Position numbers and translations under genes: made by a program. A stretch of 64,000 nt of DNA from Flavobacterium sp. W4I14. GTDB taxonomy: Bacteria; Bacteroidota; Bacteroidia; Sphingobacteriales; Sphingobacteriaceae. Numbering within the stretch: the stretch's first letter is position 1; the number at the start of each line of letters is the position of its first letter. The notes beneath the pieces were generated by a model. It ran no database searches. It saw only the letters and a list, made by a program, of their open reading frames with translations, and was not told the DNA's origin. The stretch is from contig JAUSZU010000001.1 in assembly GCA_030817875.1 (NCBI GenBank), positions 5,518,001 to 5,582,000 of the forward strand, in the 5' to 3' direction. This document shows positions 54,959-63,438 of this stretch, piece after piece.

Positions 54959-55031
54959 ATGATAAATGCTTTACTATATTTAGTTAAGCTTTCCGATCAG
55001 ATGTTTAGCTTGAAACTCAAATTGATTAAAA

Positions 55032-56075
55032 ATGGCAGTAAATAAATTGGCGCTCATCCGGTATAAAACCATCGACGATTGTTTGAAGAACCGTTACCGT
55101 AAATGGACATTAGAGGATCTTATCGAAAAGGTATCGGCAACCCTGTACGAGCTCGAAGGGATTACCACTGGGGTAAGCAAACGGACCATTCAGGCAGATA
55201 TCCAGCTCATGCGGAGTGATAAGCTTGGCTACAATGCGCCGATTGTGGTGAAAGATAAACGCTTTTATGCCTACGAAGATGCTGGTTTTAGCATTACCAA
55301 AGCACCGATCAATAACGCTGATGTAGATAAAATGAAAGAAATTGTAGGTGTACTGAAACAATTTAATGCCTTCAATTATTTCGACGAAATGAGCGATATG
55401 ATTGCCCGTTTAGAAAATAACCTCTACAAATCGACCAAACAGAGTGGCAATAATATTCAATTGGAAAGTAATAAGCTGGTTAAAGGTTTAGAATGTATTC
55501 CGCCCTTGTATCAAGCGGTTTTAAACAAACGATCTTTATTAATAGAATATAAATCTTTCAAGGCGCAACAATCACAACAGGGAATTTACTATCCGTATCT
55601 GTTAAAAGAATACCGCAACAGATGGTTTTTGATCTGTAAAGCGAAAAAGCGACCAGGGATCTTAAATTTGGCATTGGATAGGATCGTAGAATTTCAGGAA
55701 TTGCCTAACGAAGAATTTGTAAGTTATCGAGGAGTAGATTTCGATCGGTATTATGAAGATCTAATCGGTGTAACGAAAAACGAACGTGACCGTGCACAAA
55801 AAGTAATCCTCGAATTTACCAACGATCATGCGCCCTACGTCGTAACGAAACCGATGCATCAATCGCAGGTAATATTAAGTAAGAACGAGAAAACAACAAC
55901 TTTTAGGATCGATGTCGTATTAAATTATGAACTGGAGCGCGAAATTTTAGGCTTTGGAGAATGCGTAAAGGTACTTTCTCCACGCTTATTGATCTCAAAA
56001 ATCAAAAGACGCCTGGAGCAAACTTTTAGTCAATACGAAACTAAGGAGGAGATGGATATAAATATTGAATTTTGA
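55032..56075 (+). CDS. WYL-domain transcriptional regulator
   Basis: 347 residues. An N-terminal winged-helix part (about 1-85: RYKTIDDCLKNRYRKWTLED, then VSKRTIQADIQLMRSDK) precedes a WYL domain (about 165-235: AVLNKRSLLIEYKSFKAQ, YYPYLLKEYRNRWFLICKAK, LNLALDRIVEFQ) and a C-terminal WCX-like extension. WYL domains bind nucleic acids or nucleotides and switch regulators in defence and DNA- or RNA-damage systems. Being divergent from slipin-rtcB, it is probably the operon's regulator, in the place RtcR holds in Proteobacteria. The ligand could be cleaved RNA or the tRNA-like RNA (inference). Confidence 0.9.
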   Translation: MAVNKLALIRYKTIDDCLKNRYRKWTLEDLIEKVSATLYELEGITTGVSKRTIQADIQLMRSDKLGYNAPIVVKDKRFYAYEDAGFSITKAPINNADVDKMKEIVGVLKQFNAFNYFDEMSDMIARLENNLYKSTKQSGNNIQLESNKLVKGLECIPPLYQAVLNKRSLLIEYKSFKAQQSQQGIYYPYLLKEYRNRWFLICKAKKRPGILNLALDRIVEFQELPNEEFVSYRGVDFDRYYEDLIGVTKNERDRAQKVILEFTNDHAPYVVTKPMHQSQVILSKNEKTTTFRIDVVLNYELEREILGFGECVKVLSPRLLISKIKRRLEQTFSQYETKEEMDINIEF

Positions 56076-56160
56076 ATGATTGAATGAGAGGATATGGGCA
56101 ACTCTATTAATAAATTCGCTCATCCAACATTTCCTCATTCAATCATTCTCAAATTCTCTC
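56072..56160. repeat. GAATGA/TCATTC inverted repeats between convergent genes
   Basis: TTGAATGATTGAATGAG on the left and CTCATTCAATCATTCTCAA plus CTCATTCAA on the right form a long imperfect stem. It may act as a two-way terminator for the WYL and prfC genes. Confidence 0.5.
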
Positions 56161-56168
56161 ATTCAATT

Positions 56169-57752
56169 CTAGCTTTTAAACTCGCTTGTTTTATGGAAGT
56201 CGATATCAGGATAATCCTGTTTTGTTAAATTAATCATGTATTCACTATCGGCCAGATAAACAGGATTGGCCTCTTTATCAAAACCGATGTGCTGTTGTTT
56301 ACGTTTTACAAATTCATCCAGTTTTTTTCTATCGGTAGAAGTTACCCAGCTCGAACGGGTATAACTCAAGGTACGAAAACGACATTTTGCACCATATTCG
56401 TGCTCTAACCTAAAGTTGATTACCTCAAACTGAAGTTCACCAACCGCACCGATTACTTTCCTATTTCCAGGCTGCATAACAAATAACTGTGCAACTCCTT
56501 CATCGGTTAACTGTTCAATGCCTTTTTCCAATTGTTTGGTACGCATTGGATCCATATTTTCTACCTCTTTAAAGATGGATGGAGAGAAACTAGGGATGCC
56601 TTTAAACTGCAATTTTTCACCTTCGGTTAAGGTATCGCCGATTTTAAAGTTACCGCTATCGTATAAGCCCACCACATCACCTGGCCATGCCTCTTCAACA
56701 ATACTTTTTTCATTAGCCATAAAGTCCATCGGGTTGGAGAATTTCAGTTTCTTATCCTGACGGGTGTGGTAATAAAATTTATTGCGTTCAAACTTGCCAG
56801 AACAGATCCTTAAAAAGGCAATCCTGTCGCGGTGTTTTGGATCTAAATTGGCGTGGATCTTAAATACAAAGCCACTGAAATTTTTCTCTTCAACCAGTAC
56901 ATCACGTTCTTCTGCTTCACGGTGACGAGGGCTTGGGGCGATATCAATAAACGTATCTAAAAGCTCTTTTATCCCGAAGTTGTTAATCGCACTGCCAAAA
57001 AACACTGGTGCAACCAGACCATCGGTATATAAATCCTTATCTATCTTACCGTAGATACCGTCAACCAATTCGACATCATCTTTTAGGGTGTTGATTTCGT
57101 TTTCTTTTAGGTAATTTAATAAAGAAGGATCATTTAAATCACTTGCCGCCACAACCGAATCGGTTACTTTGGTTTTATCCGAATTGAATAAATTTAAATG
57201 TTTGTTGTAAATGCTGTAAACACCTTTAAAAGTATGTCCCTGTCCGATAGGCCAGGAAAGCGGACAAAGGCTAATATTTAATTTTTCTTCAATTTCATCC
57301 AATAAATCGTAAGCCTCTTTACCTTCACGGTCCATTTTGTTGATGAAGATAATCACCGGGGTGTTACGCATACGGCAAACCGACATCAGTTTTTCGGTCT
57401 GTTCCTCCACACCCTTTACACAGTCTACCACCAAAATAACACTATCAACCGCCGATAAAGTTCTGTAAGTATCTTCCGCGAAATCTTTATGACCTGGTGT
57501 ATCGAGAATATTGATGCGTTTACCACTATATTCGAAACCCATTACTGATGTCGCAACCGAGATACCACGCTGCTTTTCGATTTCCATAAAATCGGAGGTA
57601 TTACTCTGGTTGGCTTTGTTCCTTTTTACCGCACCAGCAGTATTAATAGCACCACCAAAAAGTAGAAATTTTTCTGTCAATGTGGTTTTGCCTGCATCGG
57701 GGTGACTAATAATGGCAAAGGTTTTACGTTTTTCTATTTCAGGGTTAAGCAT
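56169..57752 (-). CDS. prfC: peptide chain release factor 3
   Basis: 527 residues, a translational GTPase. G1 is SHPDAGKT (16-23), G3 is DTPGHKDF (84-91) and G4 is NKMD (138-141). RF3-specific blocks are LLFGGAINTAGAV and NTSDFMEIEKQRGISVATS in switch I. The C-terminal part has PGNRKVIGAVGELQFEV and KCRFRTLSYTRSSWV. RF3 frees RF1/RF2 from the ribosome after termination. The length is normal. It is a single gene. Confidence 0.96.
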   Translation of the reverse strand: MLNPEIEKRKTFAIISHPDAGKTTLTEKFLLFGGAINTAGAVKRNKANQSNTSDFMEIEKQRGISVATSVMGFEYSGKRINILDTPGHKDFAEDTYRTLSAVDSVILVVDCVKGVEEQTEKLMSVCRMRNTPVIIFINKMDREGKEAYDLLDEIEEKLNISLCPLSWPIGQGHTFKGVYSIYNKHLNLFNSDKTKVTDSVVAASDLNDPSLLNYLKENEINTLKDDVELVDGIYGKIDKDLYTDGLVAPVFFGSAINNFGIKELLDTFIDIAPSPRHREAEERDVLVEEKNFSGFVFKIHANLDPKHRDRIAFLRICSGKFERNKFYYHTRQDKKLKFSNPMDFMANEKSIVEEAWPGDVVGLYDSGNFKIGDTLTEGEKLQFKGIPSFSPSIFKEVENMDPMRTKQLEKGIEQLTDEGVAQLFVMQPGNRKVIGAVGELQFEVINFRLEHEYGAKCRFRTLSYTRSSWVTSTDRKKLDEFVKRKQQHIGFDKEANPVYLADSEYMINLTKQDYPDIDFHKTSEFKS

Positions 57753-58213
57753 AATAAAATTTTGGGTGTAAAGAGTGATGAAACCTTGTTAAAGGAATTT
57801 AACAGCGATAAGATTTGGATATTGTTGTTTCATCAGGCTGCAAAGATAAGAAAAAGCTTTATCATTAATTGTTAGGTTGTTGTATTGTTTTATGTTGGGT
57901 TCAATAGATTTACATATTAGCCATAATTTGGAAAGCACTTACAGTGGTACTTCTGCCATTACAGCCCTGCCATACACTATAGCTCCGATTGAAGAAATCG
58001 GAGGCTGCCGTTGCTGCCAGGTTTAGGCTGCTTCTGCAGTAATTCTATTGAGGGTTTTATTCCAGATATTAAATACTTTATCTGCTAAACAGGGCTAAAC
58101 CAAAAATTATCGACCAAAATTTAAAATTTCTCACCAATCATTGTTTAGTTTTGTGCTAAAATGTTTAGCTTTATTCATCCCTCCGTTTATTGTTGACTAA
58201 AATTTTACTGCCG
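57753..58213. other. intergenic region upstream of prfC and the helicase gene
   Basis: Divergent promoter region of 461 bp. It contains the dispersed repeat at 57979-58025 and AT-rich DNA. No regulator site or gene is recognised. Confidence 0.5.
57979..58025. repeat. dispersed ATAGCTCCGAT...GGCTGCCG repeat, copy 2
   Basis: ATAGCTCCGATTGAAGAAAT runs into CGGAGGCTGCCGTTGCTGCC and AGGTTTA. CTCCGATT/AATCGGAG makes an 8-bp hairpin. It is a homologue of 15099-15143. Confidence 0.55.
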
Positions 58214-60481
58214 ATGCCTACTTTGGAAGAAACTTCTATGCCCGCAGAAATTGCGGCTAAATTCGTTAATTATACCTCAAAACACGTTTTCTTGACCGGA
58301 AAAGCAGGAACAGGTAAAACAACTTTTCTCCTGAAACTCATCCAGCTTACACATAAAAAAGCTTTAATTGTGGCACCAACAGGTATTGCAGCAATCAATG
58401 CCGCTGGGGTAACTATCCATTCGCTTTTTCAGCTTCCTTTTGGGGCTTTTTTTCCTGATGCTGCTGGCGCCTTGATCAATGAAAATATCAATTTTAACTT
58501 CAATACGCCCAAAACTTTAGTAAAACACTTAAATATGCAAGGCAATAAACGCCGCATGTTGCAGGAACTGGAGTTACTTGTTATCGATGAGGTAAGTATG
58601 TTGCGTGCCGATATGCTCGATGCCATTGATTTTGCTTTGCGGTATGTACGGAGGAACAGAAACCTTCCATTCGGTGGGGTACAGTTATTGTTTATAGGCG
58701 ACCTGCACCAGTTACCTCCAGTGGTAAAAAATGACGAGTGGCGCATTATGGCCAAGTTTTACAAAAGCATTTATTTTTTTGATGCCCTGGCTTTGCAGGA
58801 TAATCCGCCAGTTTATATCGAACTGGATAAAATTTACCGTCAGGATGATGCTGTTTTTATCGATCTGCTCAACAACCTTCGGAACAACAAAATCACCGCA
58901 GAAGATACAGCCTTGCTCAGGCAGCATTTCAAACAGGATTTTAAACCCTCGGCAGATGAAAATTATATCACTTTAACCACCCATAACAATAAAGCTGATA
59001 GCATTAACCGCGAAAGGTTAGCACAGCTGAAAACTAAATCTTACTTTTTTGATGCAAAGATTCAGGGTGAATTTAATGAATATGCTTACCCGAATGATAA
59101 GAGTCTAGAATTAAAGGTAGGTGCACAGGTAATGTTCATTAAAAATGACATGACAGCCGAAAAGCGCTATTATAATGGTAAAATCGGTGTGGTACATCAT
59201 ATTGAAAAAGATATAGTTGAAATTGAACTGCCTGAAGATAAAATAGTGATCCAGATTTCACCCTATACATGGGAGAATGTAAAATATAAATTGGATGAAG
59301 CAACCAACGAAATCAAAGAAAATGTAGCAGGTTCATTTATTCAATACCCGATTAAGCTGGCTTGGGCTATCACTGTGCATAAAAGTCAAGGTTTAACCTT
59401 TGATAACGCCATTATTGATGTAGGTGATGCTTTTGCACCTGGCCAGGCTTATGTAGCCTTGTCGCGTTTACGTTCATTAAGGGGTTTGGTTTTAACTTCT
59501 CACCTGCGTGATAGTGGTTTGCAACAGGACCAGAATGTGCACTATTTCTCTAAAACAAAACAACCTTCGGAAGTACTGAACGAGCAGATCAGTATAGAGA
59601 GTTATACTTTTATCCGCAGTTATTTGCTTGCTGCATTTGACTTGAACCTGATCCGATATTACTTAAAAGAACACCGCCAGACTTTTGATAAAAGTGAAAA
59701 ATCGACTAAGCAAAAGCACGAAGATTGGACTGATACTGTTTATGCCGATTTTCAAAAAATAACAGCCACAGCCGATACATTTGTTAATCAGCTCAAAAAC
59801 CTGTTTGCACAGCAAACCGAACATACTTTATTTAATGTATCGAAAAGGGTAGAGGCTGCCTTAAAATATTTTAATCCTTTAGTCAAAGAAATTTCAGATC
59901 GTTTTCTGGCCCAAATTGAAGTGATCAAAGAAGAAAAGCAGATTAAAACCTATGTTACCGAACTGTTAGAACTCGAAATTTTGGTGTATGAGCAGTTAAA
60001 GAAAATGCACAAAAGCAAAGCATTGTTGCAAGCGCTCATTGCCGGAAAAGAGTTTAGCAAAGCCGATACCGATGCACTGTTGAATACGGTTGAAAGAAAC
60101 AATCAGCTCCAAAAAGCCATTCAGCTAAAAGGAGAAACGCTCAAAGTAAAATCTGCAGCAGAGAAAAAGAAAAAAGAGCCAAAAATTGATACCAAGTTAG
60201 TGAGCTTCGAGCTGTATGAGCAGGGTAAAACTATCGACGAAATTGCAAAAGAGCGTGGCTTTTCTGCCGGTACCATTGAAGGGCATTTGGCTTATTATGT
60301 TTCTACACAACAATTGGATGTAACCAAACTTGTAAAAGCCAATAAAATTAAAAACATTACCGATGCTATAGAAAGTCAGAAAACAAAATCCATGGCTACG
60401 ATAAGAGAGTTTTTAGGTAAAGATTATTCTTTCGGGGAGATCAAGCTAGTATTGGCATCGTTGTTTCCATCAGAGGAATAG
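58214..60481 (+). CDS. Pif1-like SF1 helicase with C-terminal helix-turn-helix
   Basis: 755 residues from the ATG at 58214 (a TTG eight codons upstream is open). Walker A is LTGKAGTGKTTF (about 28-38), motif Ia APTGIAAINAAG, Walker B ELLVIDEVSML, motif III FIGDLHQLPPV, and the UvrD-like motifs V/VI are AWAITVHKSQGLTF and YVALSRLRSLRGLVL. This is the Pif1/RecD2-type pattern. After about 480 comes a helical linker. The last 100 residues hold an HTH (EQGKTIDEIAKERGFSAGTI) of the kind fused to such helicases in Bacteroidota. Roles in replication-fork or G-quadruplex processing are inferred from Pif1. Confidence 0.9.
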   Translation: MPTLEETSMPAEIAAKFVNYTSKHVFLTGKAGTGKTTFLLKLIQLTHKKALIVAPTGIAAINAAGVTIHSLFQLPFGAFFPDAAGALINENINFNFNTPKTLVKHLNMQGNKRRMLQELELLVIDEVSMLRADMLDAIDFALRYVRRNRNLPFGGVQLLFIGDLHQLPPVVKNDEWRIMAKFYKSIYFFDALALQDNPPVYIELDKIYRQDDAVFIDLLNNLRNNKITAEDTALLRQHFKQDFKPSADENYITLTTHNNKADSINRERLAQLKTKSYFFDAKIQGEFNEYAYPNDKSLELKVGAQVMFIKNDMTAEKRYYNGKIGVVHHIEKDIVEIELPEDKIVIQISPYTWENVKYKLDEATNEIKENVAGSFIQYPIKLAWAITVHKSQGLTFDNAIIDVGDAFAPGQAYVALSRLRSLRGLVLTSHLRDSGLQQDQNVHYFSKTKQPSEVLNEQISIESYTFIRSYLLAAFDLNLIRYYLKEHRQTFDKSEKSTKQKHEDWTDTVYADFQKITATADTFVNQLKNLFAQQTEHTLFNVSKRVEAALKYFNPLVKEISDRFLAQIEVIKEEKQIKTYVTELLELEILVYEQLKKMHKSKALLQALIAGKEFSKADTDALLNTVERNNQLQKAIQLKGETLKVKSAAEKKKKEPKIDTKLVSFELYEQGKTIDEIAKERGFSAGTIEGHLAYYVSTQQLDVTKLVKANKIKNITDAIESQKTKSMATIREFLGKDYSFGEIKLVLASLFPSEE

Positions 60482-60490
60482 GTCGAAATC

Positions 60491-60540
60491 TAACCGCAAA
60501 GATCGCTAAGAACAAAAACGCAAAGGGCGCAAAAGCAAGG
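60491..60540 (-). repeat. inverted CTTTGCGG repeat left of the GxxExxY gene
   Basis: TAACCGCAAAGATCGCTAAG and CGCAAAGGGCGCAAAAGC are the reverse complement of the CTTTGCGGTTAA-type block on the other side of the gene (60925-60966). Confidence 0.6.
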
Positions 60541-60542
60541 AC

Positions 60543-60920
60543 ATGGATGAGAATGAATTATCAAGAATTGTAATCGGATTAGCAATAGAAGTTCATAGTG
60601 CTTTAGGTACTGGTCTGTTGGAAAGCGCCTATAAAGAATGTCTGTATTATAAAATTCTCAAGGCAGGATTATTTGTTGAAAAGGAAAAGATAATGCCTTT
60701 AATTTTCGAAGAGGTAAAACTAGACTGTGGATATCGAATTGATATTTTAGTAGAACGCAAATTGGTTTTAGAATTAAAAAGTATAGAAGCATTTAACGAG
60801 ATTCATTTGGCTCAAATATTAACTTATATGAAGTTAGGTAATTACAAATTAGGTCTTTTGATGAATTTTAACGTAATTAGGTTAAAGGATGGATTAAAAC
60901 GTTTAGTGAATGGCTTATAA
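60543..60920 (+). CDS. GxxExxY protein (PD-(D/E)XK-like fold)
   Basis: 125 residues. The name-giving motif is GLLESAY (Gly24, Glu27, Tyr30). RIDILVERKLVLELKS supplies Asp67 and Glu77-x-Lys79, a D...ExK nuclease-type site. The family is very common in Bacteroidota, usually as single small genes between unrelated neighbours, and its function is unknown. Here it is framed by inverted CTTTGCGG repeats, like a small mobile unit. Confidence 0.88.
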   Translation: MDENELSRIVIGLAIEVHSALGTGLLESAYKECLYYKILKAGLFVEKEKIMPLIFEEVKLDCGYRIDILVERKLVLELKSIEAFNEIHLAQILTYMKLGNYKLGLLMNFNVIRLKDGLKRLVNGL

Positions 60921-60924
60921 TTTT

Positions 60925-60966
60925 TCTTTGTTTCTTTGCGGAAAACTTTGCGAACTTTGCGGTTAA
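60925..60966 (+). repeat. CTTTGCGG repeat right of the GxxExxY gene
   Basis: TTTCTTTGCGGAAAACTTTG and CGAACTTTGCGGTTAA match the direct copy before argH (47892-47927) and, inverted, the block at 60491-60540. It ends directly before the SprT gene start. Confidence 0.6.
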
Positions 60967-61575
60967 ATGGAAAAGGTTAAAGTTTTAGCGCAGTACATGC
61001 CCGAACCAGCGGCACCGCTAATTGCAAAATGGATAGATTATTTTCAATGTGAATTTAAGATTGCCAAAACCCGCTCTACAAAATTGGGCGATTACCGCCA
61101 TCCTTATCAGGGCAAAGGGCATCGCATTTCTGTTAATTTTAATCTCAACCATTACGCCTTTTTGGTTACTACGGTGCATGAGTTTGCGCACCTGCTCACC
61201 TGGAACGATTTCAAGAATAAAGTAAAACCACATGGCACAGAGTGGAAGAAGAATTTTCAGCGGATGATGGTTCCTTTTTTCGACATGAATATCTTTCCAG
61301 CCGATATCCACAAAGCGATTGATAATTATATGTCGAACCCTGCGGCATCCAGCTGTTCTGATCTGCATTTATCGCGGGCCCTAAAAAAATACGATAGCAA
61401 TAAAACCGAGACTTTGCATTTAGAGCAGCTACCCATTAATACCAACTTTAAAATTAAAGATGGCCGGCGTTTTACCAAAGGCGAACGGATCAGGAAGCGG
61501 TACCGTTGTATCTGTTTAGATGATAAACGGTTATATCTGTTTAATCCTTTGGCAGAAGTTTTTGTGGTGGAATAA
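60967..61575 (+). CDS. SprT-like zinc metalloprotease
   Basis: 202 residues. Zinc site HEFAHLLTW (His71, Glu72, His75) and the downstream KPHGTEWKKNF (His89) follow the SprT/SPRTN HExxH...H pattern. The C-terminal part lacks the CxxC pair of a zinc ribbon, but RFTKGERIRKRYRCICL is a basic stretch like DNA-binding tails. SprT-type enzymes degrade proteins crosslinked to DNA in eukaryotes; the bacterial role is less clear. It lies after the helicase and GxxExxY genes on the same strand. Confidence 0.83.
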   Translation: MEKVKVLAQYMPEPAAPLIAKWIDYFQCEFKIAKTRSTKLGDYRHPYQGKGHRISVNFNLNHYAFLVTTVHEFAHLLTWNDFKNKVKPHGTEWKKNFQRMMVPFFDMNIFPADIHKAIDNYMSNPAASSCSDLHLSRALKKYDSNKTETLHLEQLPINTNFKIKDGRRFTKGERIRKRYRCICLDDKRLYLFNPLAEVFVVE

Positions 61576-61583
61576 TGAAAAGT

Positions 61584-61691
61584 CGTCATTTCGAGCGGAG
61601 TGTAACGAAGCCGAGAACCCGAAGGCTCAGCGAAGCTAAATCTGTCTCAAGATGGATCTCTCTATTCCACTGCGTTTCAGTCGAGATGACG
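61584..61691. repeat. palindromic repeat CGTCATTTCGAGCGGAGTG, intact copy
   Basis: Ends CGTCATTTCGAGCGGAGTG and GTTTCAGTCGAGATGACG are inverted. The inner GAAGGCTCAGCGAAGCTAAA and GATCTCTCTATTCCACTGCG match the copy at 51257-51361. It lies between convergent genes. Confidence 0.8.
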
Positions 61692-61707
61692 ATTTTCAAT
61701 AGTTTAT

Positions 61708-63345
61708 CTACACAAACTTAAATTCATCCCCATTAAATAAACCTTTGTCGCTTAGTTTTAAGTGCGGAATAACCAATAAGGCCATAAAAGAAAGCGTCAT
61801 AAAAGGGGCAAGCAAGGTAGCGCCTAAATCCTTTGCAAATTGATCTATTGAGCTATAACTTTCTGCAACCTGATAACCATTATGGTTGCTCATTAAACCT
61901 GCTACCGGTAAAGCTAAAACTTCTTTTTTCCCATTTCCCAGTGCTACTACACCACCAGTGGCTGCAATTACCAGATTTACGGCTTCACAGATGCTTTTAT
62001 CATCTACGCCGACAGCAATAATGTTATGACTATCGTGTGCAACACTTGATGCAATGGCGCCTTCTTTTAAGCCAAAGTTTTTTACGAAGGATATTGCAAT
62101 AGGTGCGTCATGATAACGATTTACCACCACCATTTTCAAAACATCATTTTCCAGATCGCTGATAACATTTTGATTTAAAACTTTCGGTTTCGAAGATAGC
62201 CTGTTGGTAATCAATTGTCCATCCAATGCTTCGATAACTGGAATTTCTTTTTGTCCGGTGAATGGATAAATAAAATCTTCTTCTTTTTTCAAACTGCAAT
62301 CGAAATGGTTTACTGATTCGCGATCTTCGACATGTTTTACCCAATTGCCCACTGTTTTTCCATTTTCGGCAAGTAATAAGCCATCTATATAGGTTTGTTT
62401 AACCTTGAATGTTTTTAAATCTTCAAGCACGATAAAATCTGCATCATCATTGATCTGAAGTGAGCCAACATCTAATTTATAGTGAAGAATTGGGTTGATA
62501 CAGGCTGCCCGCAGTATATTGAATATATTGATCCCTTTTTCTACTGCCCTTGCACAGAGCTGATTAATATGGTTTTCAACTAAGCTGTCAGGATGTTTAT
62601 CGTCGCTGCAGAACATCATCATTTCTGGCCAATCGTTCAGTAGATCGATTAAGGCTTCGAAATTTTTTGCCGCACTTCCTTCACGGATGAGGATTTTCAT
62701 GCCGCGCTGTAATTTATCCAGTGCTTCGTCTGCGGTAAAACATTCGTGATCAGTAGAAATTCCGGCATTGATGTATTGTTGAACAGCATCGCCACGTAAG
62801 CCCGGGGCATGTCCATCAACTGGTTTGCCGAGTTCATGAGCGGCAGCAATCTTTTTTAAAACCTCTTCATCTTTATAAAGTACGCCTGGGAAATTCATCA
62901 TTTCGCTCAGGTATTTTATTTCTGGACGTTCTAAAAGTGATTTTACATCATCATGATCCAATTCAGCTCCAGCCGTCTCAAAAATGGTAGCTGGAACACA
63001 GCTTGGGGCACCGAAATTAAATTTAAAAGGTACAGTATTGCCATTTTCAATCATAAATTCTACACCTTCCATTCCACAAACGTTGGCAATTTCGTGTGGA
63101 TCGCTAATGGTTGATACCGTTCCATGAACTACTGCTAACCGCGCAAATTCACTTGGAATTAACATGCTGCTTTCGATATGCACATGGCTATCGATAAAGC
63201 CTGGTGAGATAAAATGTGCTCCTTCTTTCTGCTCAGAAATTTTAGAGATTGATTTTATTTTTCCATCCTCAACGGCTACTTCGCCAAAGAAAATATTCCG
63301 CTTTGTGATGTTGATGATATTCCCTTCGACTTTAAAATTGCTCAT
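61708..63345 (-). CDS. ade: adenine deaminase
   Basis: 545 residues from the ATG at 63345 (an upstream start adds ten residues that do not fit). Amidohydrolase fold: SPGFIDSHVHIESSML (metal ligands His-x-His), the carboxylate-bearing YLSEMMNFPGV (Glu), DGHAPGLRGDAVQQYINAGI (His) and ISTDHECF (His). FCSDDKHPD supplies the last Asp. The C-terminal VASSVAHDSHNIIAVGV and the Met-rich last helix are typical of bacterial Ade. It converts adenine to hypoxanthine and ammonia. Confidence 0.94.
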   Translation of the reverse strand: MSNFKVEGNIINITKRNIFFGEVAVEDGKIKSISKISEQKEGAHFISPGFIDSHVHIESSMLIPSEFARLAVVHGTVSTISDPHEIANVCGMEGVEFMIENGNTVPFKFNFGAPSCVPATIFETAGAELDHDDVKSLLERPEIKYLSEMMNFPGVLYKDEEVLKKIAAAHELGKPVDGHAPGLRGDAVQQYINAGISTDHECFTADEALDKLQRGMKILIREGSAAKNFEALIDLLNDWPEMMMFCSDDKHPDSLVENHINQLCARAVEKGINIFNILRAACINPILHYKLDVGSLQINDDADFIVLEDLKTFKVKQTYIDGLLLAENGKTVGNWVKHVEDRESVNHFDCSLKKEEDFIYPFTGQKEIPVIEALDGQLITNRLSSKPKVLNQNVISDLENDVLKMVVVNRYHDAPIAISFVKNFGLKEGAIASSVAHDSHNIIAVGVDDKSICEAVNLVIAATGGVVALGNGKKEVLALPVAGLMSNHNGYQVAESYSSIDQFAKDLGATLLAPFMTLSFMALLVIPHLKLSDKGLFNGDEFKFV

Positions 63346-63362
63346 GCTGTTTATATAAATTA

Positions 63363-63431
63363 GCCACGGAAACACGGATTGGCACGGAATTAATAATTAA
63401 TGTTCTCCGTGATTTCTGTGTCTCCGTGCCA
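63363..63431. repeat. CCACGGAAACACGG / CTGTGTCTCCGTGCC inverted repeat
   Basis: The ends GCCACGGAAACACGGATTGG and GATTTCTGTGTCTCCGTGCC are imperfect inverted copies around AT-rich DNA, between adenine deaminase and the E1 gene. Confidence 0.5.
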
Positions 63432-63438
63432 AAACTAT

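Larger units (their letters stand above)
54009..55031. other. 1-kb divergent region between slipin-rtcB and the WYL regulator
   Basis: No protein-coding gene fits. The half near slipin (54009-54330) has AT-rich DNA with two CTTCCGCA direct repeats (minus strand, near 54060-54097) and a GTTGCGCAAC palindrome (54278-54287). The centre carries the tRNA-like tandem, the side near WYL the two operator-like repeats. A -7-like CATCTTTG on the minus strand (54816-54809) could start a leader RNA of about 790 nt that includes all structures. Confidence 0.6.
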
